From an uncultured Lachnospiraceae bacterium (GTDB lineage: Bacteria > Bacillota > Clostridia > Lachnospirales > Lachnospiraceae), in contig CAJTRU010000063.1 in NCBI GenBank assembly GCA_910579085.1, positions 9,269-20,847 of the forward strand: DNA of 11,579 nucleotides, given 5' to 3'. The translations under genes were made by a program, and so were the position numbers. Positions within the stretch are counted from its first letter, which is position 1; every line of letters begins with the position of its first letter. Positions 1-4,597 of the stretch are shown here, piece after piece. A model generated the notes under the pieces. It was not told where the DNA came from, ran no database searches, and saw nothing but the letters and a program-made list of their open reading frames with translations.

Positions 1-186
1 TGCCAGAGCCACAATATTCCATACAGGGGCACGTTCTCACTACGTTAACCCACGCAGCGGCACATAAAGCCCATATATTATATATTCCAGATAAAACTTA
101 CGTTTCCCTGGAATATATAATATATGGGCTTAAATGCCGGCGGTGTTAAAGTGCCCCTTTTATGGAATAATTGATGGCATCTGGCA
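1..186. repeat. Element A: long imperfect palindrome with perfect 23-bp core stem
   Basis: The two halves pair along nearly their whole length. From the outside in, the helices are 1-7 with 180-186, 8-11 with 175-178, 15-23 with 161-169 (TATTCCATA/TATGGAATA), 26-32 with 151-157 (GGGGCAC/GTGCCCC), 45-49 with 145-149, 58-62 with 135-139, and an uninterrupted 23-bp AT-rich stem 68-90 with 108-130 closing a 17-nt loop. The left arm has an extra bulge at about 33-44. There is no coding potential. The outermost 7-bp pair starts at base 1, so the element may continue outside the window. It resembles a MITE-like or REP-like palindrome, or a structured RNA gene. Its identity is unknown, but the pairing itself is plain. 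Confidence 0.85.
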
Positions 187-224
187 CGCAAAACCTGTCA
201 CCAGCAATCTGCAACAAAACACAA

Positions 225-245
225 AATAAAAAGATAACTGTAAAT
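225..245 (+). repeat. Partial copy of the AAAAGATAACTG repeat (copy 1)
   Basis: This stretch matches the first 21 positions of the copy at the right end of the window (read on the minus strand) with one mismatch (T for G at 241). It follows element A at about the distance at which the full copy (849-893) follows element B. The right half of the repeat, with the TTATCTT arm, is missing here, so this copy cannot form the small hairpin of the full copies. It is probably a degenerate or truncated member of the family. Confidence 0.6.
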
Positions 246-434
246 GGGGTGGTGGGAATTATTCTGCTAGTCACTTGTTATACAGTGTAACAATTACTGT
301 TATATAAACATTAACAGAAAAAATACAAAAATGTTTCCGTTCGTCTAAACCACATTCCCTACACCATATTTTCTAGTTATATTATTTATCTTGTTTCTAT
401 ATTGTGTTTTATGGAATTTTGCTGGTGTACAGCA
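246..434. other. Gene-free AT-rich spacer with small inverted repeats
   Basis: No plausible start/RBS/ORF combination is seen. The stretch holds an imperfect outer pair, GGTGGTGGGAAT (248-259) with ATTCCCTACACC (354-365), a near-palindrome around GTTATACAGTGTAAC (278-292), a 6-bp perfect pair CTGTTA/TAACAG near 297-317, and a small GCTG/CAGC hairpin at 421-433. These could be a third, more decayed palindromic module between elements A and B, but the pairing is much weaker than in A or B. Confidence 0.4.
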
Positions 435-830
435 GGTTTCCAGTGTTCCAGATAAACATTATTCTATGACAGGGACACTAGGCACTGCTGAGTGGGCTGA
501 CGTAGCATAATGTCATTTAGTTAAGGTTTTTGGCAGGAATGTTTTTGGAAAGTGCCAAAGATTAGATTAGCTGGCAAATTCCAAATGTGCTTACATGAAC
601 AAGCTGTACGAAGCCGCTGGTGCTTAAGCCCTGTTTTTTAGGGCTTTATGCATCCATTGCGTGCAAGTCCATACCAGACCGGCGGAAGCGTGCTTGTTCA
701 TGGAAGGCACTTTGGATTTGCCAGCACATCCCATCATTGTTAAATTCCAGCATCTCCCTTAACTTAATGACATTGTGTCGTAGCGGAAGCGTGCCCTGGA
801 ATGGAATAATTTAGTGGAACACCAGAAACC
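435..830. repeat. Element B: ~400-nt imperfect palindrome
   Basis: The sequence from 435 rightwards resembles the reverse complement read leftwards from 830. The outer arms share GGTTTC, GTGTTCCA, ATTATTC and CAGGG blocks. Further in, AATGTCATTTAGTTAAGG (left) matches AATGTCATTAAGTTAAGG (right arm, reversed). CTGGCAAAT, CCAAA and CATGAACAAGC then follow in both arms. The centre is a 7-bp hairpin AAGCCCT/AGGGCTT around 626-646. The arms differ by indels, including about 14 extra bases on the left. A 64-codon open frame at 620-814 crosses the centre, but it lacks a ribosome binding site and is a by-product of the palindrome. No target-site duplication is evident. The best guess is a MITE-like element or a large rod-shaped RNA. 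Confidence 0.75.
682..806 (+). repeat. Direct repeat GCGGAAGCGTGC-N6-ATGGAA, two copies inside element B
   Basis: GCGGAAGCGTGC occurs at 682-693 and again at 783-794. Each copy is followed after exactly six bases by ATGGAA (700-705 and 801-806). The copies are 101 nt apart in the right arm of element B. The right arm of element A carries a diverged version (CCGGCGG, then GTGCCCC, then ATGGAA at 136-167). This suggests the large palindromes were built from one shorter unit. Confidence 0.7.
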
Positions 831-927
831 TTGCGTCCGTCCACCAACAAAAGATAACTGGAAATTATCTTATATCTGCAAATTTCTTGTATAAGAATTT
901 ATGAAACGGACGTGATGGATGGTTTCT
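824..927 (+). other. Possible multibranched RNA-like structure around the repeat
   Basis: Outer helices AGAAACC (824-830)/GGTTTCT (921-927) and CGTCCGT (834-840)/ACGGACG (906-912) enclose two hairpins: AAGATAA/TTATCTT within the 849-893 repeat, and AAATTTCTT/AAGAATTT at about 880-900 with one bulged base. The bases at 825-830 are also the right terminus of element B, so pairing with 435-440 and pairing with 921-926 exclude each other. The structure ends 49 bases before the putative -10 of the WYL gene. Whether it is transcribed is unknown. Confidence 0.45.
849..893 (+). repeat. 45-nt dispersed repeat, full copy 2
   Basis: This stretch is identical over 33 consecutive bases, and over 43 of 45 bases in all, to the reverse complement of 11528-11572. 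It contains an internal 7-bp palindrome, AAGATAA and TTATCTT, separated by CTGGAAA. The copy lies immediately after element B and about 80 bases upstream of the WYL gene promoter. It is non-coding. Two near-identical copies 10.7 kb apart in opposite orientation indicate a dispersed repeat family rather than chance. Confidence 0.9.
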
Positions 928-952
928 GTAAATAAATAAATTGTATTAATAC

Positions 953-981
953 TGGCACATTTTTCTGGAATTTGCTATACT
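953..981 (+). promoter_or_regulatory. Weak putative promoter of the WYL gene
   Basis: TATACT at 976-981 is a good -10 candidate. A poor -35 (TGGCAC, 953-958) lies 17 bases upstream. It fits a start codon at 1050. The -35 is weak, as might be expected of an activator-dependent or low-level promoter. Confidence 0.35.
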
Positions 982-1049
982 TACATAACAGAACCGCTTT
1001 AAATATTACTAATGCGTATATGGATAATATATTAGCTGGGGGATACAAC

Positions 1050-2000
1050 ATGAATTTATTTTCTGATATATATAATTGTTATTACCAGGTGATGAAAAAT
1101 ATATTAAACCGCCCTGGTGCGCTTTCTGAAAAAGACATGCGTTCTATAGCAGAACAGGAAGGTTTTGAGGAAAGCCCGCTTTTTATAATGCCTAAAATTA
1201 TTTCTGGCGAATGGGATTTTTTTATACATAAAGATGATGTATATATTTCCAAACTGCAAGATGGTTTTATGCAGCCGCTTTCACATCTCCAGAAGTGCTA
1301 TATAAGTGCCCTGCTCCTTGATGAGAAAATATGCCTCTTCTTTAATGAAGAGGAACTCTTAAGGCTTAAAGAAATATTTTCCGGATTTAGCCCGCTGTGG
1401 CTGCCAGACGATTTTTATTATTATGACTGTTTTTCTGATAAAGATGATTTTAGCAGCCCTGCATACATACATATTTTCCAGACAATACTTTCTTCCATAA
1501 AAAGCAGGCAGTGCATAAGCTTTGTTTATAAAGGCAAGAACAGTACTAACAGGCATGATGTCCTGCCCTGCCGCCTGGAATATTCTATTAAAAACGGCCG
1601 CTTCCGCCTTATAGCAGTACCCGTTTCATCTAATATCAGGATTGAAACATACAACCTGTGCAATATATGTGAAATTTCACCACTGTTCCAGTATACAGGC
1701 CAGATGCCTGATATTAACAAAGCTATTATAAAATCTTATTATAAAGAACCTGTGCGGCTGATTATAAAAAACAGGCGCAATGCCCTTGAAAGAACAATGC
1801 TGCAATTTGCTAACTACGAGAAAAACACAGTTAAAATTGATGATGATACATATGAATGTTGTATTTATTATAGTAAAAACGTAGAAACAGAACTTCTTAT
1901 TGAAGTCCTTTCTTTCGGACCGTTAATCCAGGTTACCGGCAACAGTGAATTCTTAAAACAGTTAAAAATGCGTCTCCAAAAACAGGCACAGCTTATGTAG
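1050..2000 (+). CDS. WYL domain-containing protein (putative ligand-responsive regulator)
   Basis: The protein has 316 residues from ATG 1050. That start is chosen because GGGGGA (1038-1043) sits six bases upstream; the frame stays open to an ATG at 972, which lacks such a site and overlaps the putative -10. Residues 1-135 are a helical N-terminal region with the pattern of clostridial WYL proteins (PLSHLQK near 77, then LLLDEKICLF). The WYL core spans about 140-215 with LPCRLEYSIKNGRFRLIAVP, where the name-giving triad reads FRL. The C-terminal extension (about 234-312) ends in ELLIEVLSFGPLIQVTGN, typical of the WCX segment. WYL proteins sense ligands, often nucleotides or nucleic acids, and many control defence or CRISPR loci. 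No such locus is present here. The target is unknown, and a clear helix-turn-helix is not obvious. Confidence 0.85.
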   Translation: MNLFSDIYNCYYQVMKNILNRPGALSEKDMRSIAEQEGFEESPLFIMPKIISGEWDFFIHKDDVYISKLQDGFMQPLSHLQKCYISALLLDEKICLFFNEEELLRLKEIFSGFSPLWLPDDFYYYDCFSDKDDFSSPAYIHIFQTILSSIKSRQCISFVYKGKNSTNRHDVLPCRLEYSIKNGRFRLIAVPVSSNIRIETYNLCNICEISPLFQYTGQMPDINKAIIKSYYKEPVRLIIKNRRNALERTMLQFANYEKNTVKIDDDTYECCIYYSKNVETELLIEVLSFGPLIQVTGNSEFLKQLKMRLQKQAQLM

Positions 2001-2021
2001 TAATAAGTTGTGCTTTGATAT

Positions 2022-2876
2022 TTATAATATGTATTTTGCAATTTTTATATCATGTTTCATAATGTGGTTTGCAAGCCACGCATAGAGAAAATCAAGCAGG
2101 TTTTCAAGAAATTCTTTTGAATTTTCCAGTTCCTCGCCCATATCCCTGTCAGATAAGCGTTCAATAAAATAAGTATGGGCATTTCTTTGGAAATCCAGCT
2201 CTGGGAAATTGTATTTCTCCATAATTTCCTCTTCATGCCAAAAATGTGTCTGGGTATATTCTTCAAGCCTGTCTAGCAGTCCAAGTATATCATCATACTT
2301 TTCATTATTGTATTCCTCTTCTACCATCTTATATACATCATTAATAATGGCAAATAGTTTTTTATGTTCTTTATCAATTTGTTCTATACCAGTATAATAT
2401 TTGGGAAGAAATTCACAATAAACTATTTCGTCACTGCCATTTCCTTCATTATGGTGGACAGCTGGTGAAGCCTGCAGATGCACAACCTTTCCGATTAATG
2501 TATCACTGTTTAAAATATGCCCATAAAGCCATTTAATCATATAAATAAGCAAATCCTTTATAATTGGAAACTTTTCTTCATCATTAAGCCCCATTAAATC
2601 CATAGATTGCATCTTATTCATAAAAAACTGGTGGTCAAACCGCTGTTTTTGCAATTCATGGTCATGATGCCGTTCCATCCATGCTTCTTCATGGGCAAAA
2701 TGGCTTTTGCCATATTCAATAAAATATTGTATATAATCCTCTATTTCCTCTTTCCTTGCATAATCCATGCCTTTGTCCAATGTGTCTGCCAGATGGTTTA
2801 TAATTTCAAAAAGCTGTTTATGCTCTCCGTCAATTATATCAATCCCTGTCATACAATCCTCTGTAAACTTAAACAT
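2022..2876 (-). CDS. Tandem-domain bacteriohemerythrin
   Basis: The protein has 284 residues with two complete hemerythrin domains (about 5-130 and 158-282) joined by a short polar linker. Hemerythrins hold a non-heme di-iron centre that binds O2 or other small ligands and may serve anaerobes in oxygen sensing, storage or detoxification. Expected ligands in domain 1 are H19, H59, E63, H82, H120 and D125. In domain 2 they are H171, H211, E215, H234, H271 and D276. The seventh ligand, first His of the family HxxxH motif, is Gln in both domains (Q78, Q230). No signal peptide or membrane segment is seen, so it should be cytoplasmic. GAGGG lies seven bases before the ATG. The gene converges on the WYL gene with 21 bases between the stops and no obvious terminator. 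Confidence 0.93.
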   Translation of the reverse strand: MFKFTEDCMTGIDIIDGEHKQLFEIINHLADTLDKGMDYARKEEIEDYIQYFIEYGKSHFAHEEAWMERHHDHELQKQRFDHQFFMNKMQSMDLMGLNDEEKFPIIKDLLIYMIKWLYGHILNSDTLIGKVVHLQASPAVHHNEGNGSDEIVYCEFLPKYYTGIEQIDKEHKKLFAIINDVYKMVEEEYNNEKYDDILGLLDRLEEYTQTHFWHEEEIMEKYNFPELDFQRNAHTYFIERLSDRDMGEELENSKEFLENLLDFLYAWLANHIMKHDIKIAKYIL

Positions 2877-2928
2877 AATAAAACCCTCATTTCTTAATTA
2901 TTTTTAGTATTAGAACCATTTACATATT

Positions 2929-2956
2929 ATTATAACATATTATATTAAATATGGAA
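2929..2956 (-). promoter_or_regulatory. Putative promoter of the hemerythrin gene
   Basis: On the minus strand a perfect TATAAT (2929-2934) is preceded, 16 bases upstream, by TTCCAT (2951-2956). It lies about 55 bases upstream of the start codon. The surroundings are extremely AT-rich, so other -10-like matches exist. Confidence 0.45.
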
Positions 2957-2993
2957 TTATAAAATACAAAGGAGATACAGCATAGCCGGGACA

Positions 2994-3008
2994 GCCCGGG
3001 AAACGGGC
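2994..3008 (+). other. Small GC-rich hairpin in the SUKH upstream region
   Basis: GCCCG (2994-2998) and CGGGC (3004-3008) close a five-base loop (GGAAA), just after another GCCGGG. It stands out as a GC-rich island in an AT-rich intergenic region between the divergent hemerythrin and SUKH genes. It has no adjacent T-tract, so it is not a typical terminator. Its role is unknown. Confidence 0.4.
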
Positions 3009-3061
3009 AAGGCAGATGATGATTGCTAATAATAAGGCAAAGGGAGATTAAGGAAATTTTA

Positions 3062-3091
3062 TTGGAATTGTATGTGCGGTTGTGGTAAAAT
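3062..3091 (+). promoter_or_regulatory. Putative promoter of the SUKH gene
   Basis: TTGGAA (3062-3067) and TAAAAT (3086-3091) are separated by 18 bases. The -10 is preceded by TGG, giving an extended -10. It lies about 48 bases before the start codon at 3139. Confidence 0.55.
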
Positions 3092-3138
3092 ATTAGCATT
3101 GAACAATTAAGCAAACCGAAAGTTACAGGAGGTATAGT

Positions 3139-3687
3139 ATGGCATTAGAAAAAATTTACGATTATTTCCATAATTATGATAAGCAAACTTATCAGGTTGT
3201 AGCTTGTATGGGAAATGAGCCATCGGAGCAGGATATAAAGAATTTTGAAAACCAGTATGGGATAAATCTTCCTGCTGATTTCAGGGAGTTTACTATGTCC
3301 CCATTAGGCGGGCTTTATATGGAAGTCCGGGAAGAAATATGGCCACAGGCGGAACAGTATGACATAGGTCCATTCTGGTCGTTCTGCCGTGGAATTATAG
3401 TTTATGGAATTGCTAATGGAATACCCGTTTTTTTGGATATCCGGGAAAAAACAAAAGAACTGCACAATGAAGGTTTTACTAATTATATTCCATTTTTGTC
3501 TATTATAGGGAATGGTGATGAAATATTTTGTTTTGACAAGGATAATAACATAGTTCTTCTTGATTACTATACAACAGGAGAAGCTACACCAGTTGAAGGA
3601 ACTTTTTCAGATTGTTTGATAGAACAAATTGCGGAGTTGGAAGAACGGAAAAACAAAAAAATCCGGGGAGAGGATAAAACCAGCTAA
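3139..3687 (+). CDS. SMI1/KNR4 (SUKH) family protein
   Basis: The protein has 182 residues and starts six bases after a strong AGGAGG. The N-terminal half shows the SUKH signature: an acidic helix PSEQDIKNFENQYGINLP (28-45), then ADFREF (46-51), and a Gly-rich turn with a following Trp (PLGGLYMEVREEIWP, 55-69). Later come FLSIIGNGDEIFCFD (119-133) and a Glu/Lys-rich tail. SUKH proteins are often immunity proteins that neutralise polymorphic or contact-dependent toxins, although others have unrelated regulatory roles. No toxin or secretion gene lies beside it here. It may therefore be an orphan immunity protein kept against toxins of neighbouring strains. It is predicted cytoplasmic, with no signal peptide or membrane segment. 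Confidence 0.85.
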   Translation: MALEKIYDYFHNYDKQTYQVVACMGNEPSEQDIKNFENQYGINLPADFREFTMSPLGGLYMEVREEIWPQAEQYDIGPFWSFCRGIIVYGIANGIPVFLDIREKTKELHNEGFTNYIPFLSIIGNGDEIFCFDKDNNIVLLDYYTTGEATPVEGTFSDCLIEQIAELEERKNKKIRGEDKTS

Positions 3688-3872
3688 TTCCAGTTTGCCA
3701 GGAAAAAGTGGTGAAAAATGATAAATATGTCCTTAATAAGCAGCAACAGGCTATATCAAATAAAGTATGCCGGATAGCTGGAAATTTTTATTAATATATA
3801 CTTGCTATATAAACAAAAAAAGACTAAGATATTTATAGAAATCTTATTTAACTGTAGAAAGGGGATTTTATC
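3688..3872 (+). other. Intergenic leader between the SUKH and PRTase-like genes
   Basis: This 185-base AT-rich spacer has no credible ORF; a 19-codon frame beginning at 3719 has no good ribosome binding site. It holds a 6-bp inverted repeat TAAGAT (3825-3830)/ATCTTA (3841-3846) shortly before the AAAGGGGA ribosome binding site. The inverted repeat could be an operator or a weak leader hairpin. TATACT (3797-3802) and TATATA (3806-3811) are -10 candidates, but neither has a good -35. No terminator is evident after the SUKH stop. Confidence 0.35.
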
Positions 3873-4514
3873 ATGGAAAAACGTATTGTAAAATTTTATG
3901 CAAAGGATAGTAATAAACTTGCTTTACACGCTATTCCAGGACATTTTGCAACTAGTAATTCCCATATTAATTTTTATATTGATGTGACAGGCATAAGGTC
4001 ACGTATTGGGGAAGCAGAAGAAGCGGCAAAGCTCCTGGCGCGTGGACTGGGGCATCTGGCTTATGTAGACACTGTTGTATGTATGGACGGGACAGAAGTA
4101 ATTGGCACATTCCTGGCAAAGGAATTTGAAAAAGAGCATATTACTTCTACAAACCAGCATAAGACTGTTTACGTAATTTCACCAGAACATAGCCGTGATA
4201 ACCAGATTATATTCCGTGACAATACTAAAAAAATGATTGCTGGAAAACACATTGTTCTTCTGCTTGCAACAACAACTACAGGTGAAACTATTAAAAAGAG
4301 TATGGAAGGCATCCAGTATTATGGTGGTACTATAGAGGGAGTAGCTTCACTTTTTAGTACAGTAGACTATGTAAATGGAACAAAAATACACTTTTTATTT
4401 GATAATGATGTTGTAACAAGCTACCAGGCATTTCCAAAGACAGACTGTCCATTCTGTAAAAAAGGGATGAAGATTGAAGCTGTAGTAAACGGTTTTGGTT
4501 ACTCAAAGCTATAA
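3873..4514 (+). CDS. Orotate phosphoribosyltransferase-like protein (degenerate PRPP motif)
   Basis: The protein has 213 residues, with AAAGGGGA correctly spaced before the ATG. The fold pattern is of a type I phosphoribosyltransferase: a helical hood (about 46-60), a core strand with VDTVVCMDGTEVIG (65-78), and the PRPP-loop region HIVLLLATTTTGETI (126-140). Family members such as OPRT have two adjacent acidic residues just before the TTG turn, which bind the ribose of PRPP. Here the equivalent positions appear to be Leu131-Ala132. The C-terminus has a CPFC pair (C192, C195), which could bind metal or form a disulfide. It sits alone, away from other pyrimidine genes, before a strong terminator. 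Homologues tend to be annotated as PyrE, but the altered motif argues against assuming OPRT activity. Confidence 0.7.
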   Translation: MEKRIVKFYAKDSNKLALHAIPGHFATSNSHINFYIDVTGIRSRIGEAEEAAKLLARGLGHLAYVDTVVCMDGTEVIGTFLAKEFEKEHITSTNQHKTVYVISPEHSRDNQIIFRDNTKKMIAGKHIVLLLATTTTGETIKKSMEGIQYYGGTIEGVASLFSTVDYVNGTKIHFLFDNDVVTSYQAFPKTDCPFCKKGMKIEAVVNGFGYSKL

Positions 4515-4550
4515 CAGCGGCAATACCAGCAGTAAAAGGATTTAAAGGAA

Positions 4551-4597
4551 CAAGGCCTGTGCACTAACTGCTTAGTGTACAAGCCCTGTTTTTTATT
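4551..4597 (+). terminator. Rho-independent terminator after the PRTase-like gene
   Basis: A 14-base arm GGCCTGTGCACTAA (4554-4567) pairs with TTAGTGTACAAGCC (4572-4585) around a 4-base loop, with only one G-T pair and one mismatch. A T-rich tract follows (from 4589). It lies 36 bases after the PRTase-like stop. The sulfotransferase gene coming from the other side ends within the T-tract, so the hairpin may also limit its transcript. Confidence 0.9.

Noticed and set aside
1..186. 6S RNA as the identity of element A
   Set aside because: The length and rod shape fit, but a perfect 23-bp AT-rich stem and the similarity to the larger element B are not expected for 6S RNA, and no clear central open bubble mimicking a promoter is seen.
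620..814. 64-codon open frame on the plus strand
   Set aside because: It lies across the centre and right arm of palindrome B, has no ribosome binding site, and its peptide shows no family features.
1..930. Integron attC sites, retron RNA or CRISPR array
   Set aside because: No integrase, reverse transcriptase or Cas gene is present, there are no evenly spaced spacers, and the palindromes are far larger than attC sites.
972..1049. Longer WYL protein starting at ATG 972
   Set aside because: It has no ribosome binding site and its first codons overlap the -10 candidate; the ATG at 1050 has a well-placed GGGGGA.
1050..2876. WYL-hemerythrin-SUKH as a defence island
   Set aside because: WYL and SUKH proteins occur in conflict systems, but there is no nuclease, toxin, restriction or CRISPR component between or near them.
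2920..3114. 64-codon minus-strand frame between the hemerythrin and SUKH genes
   Set aside because: It overlaps both putative promoters, has low-complexity AT-driven content and no ribosome binding site.
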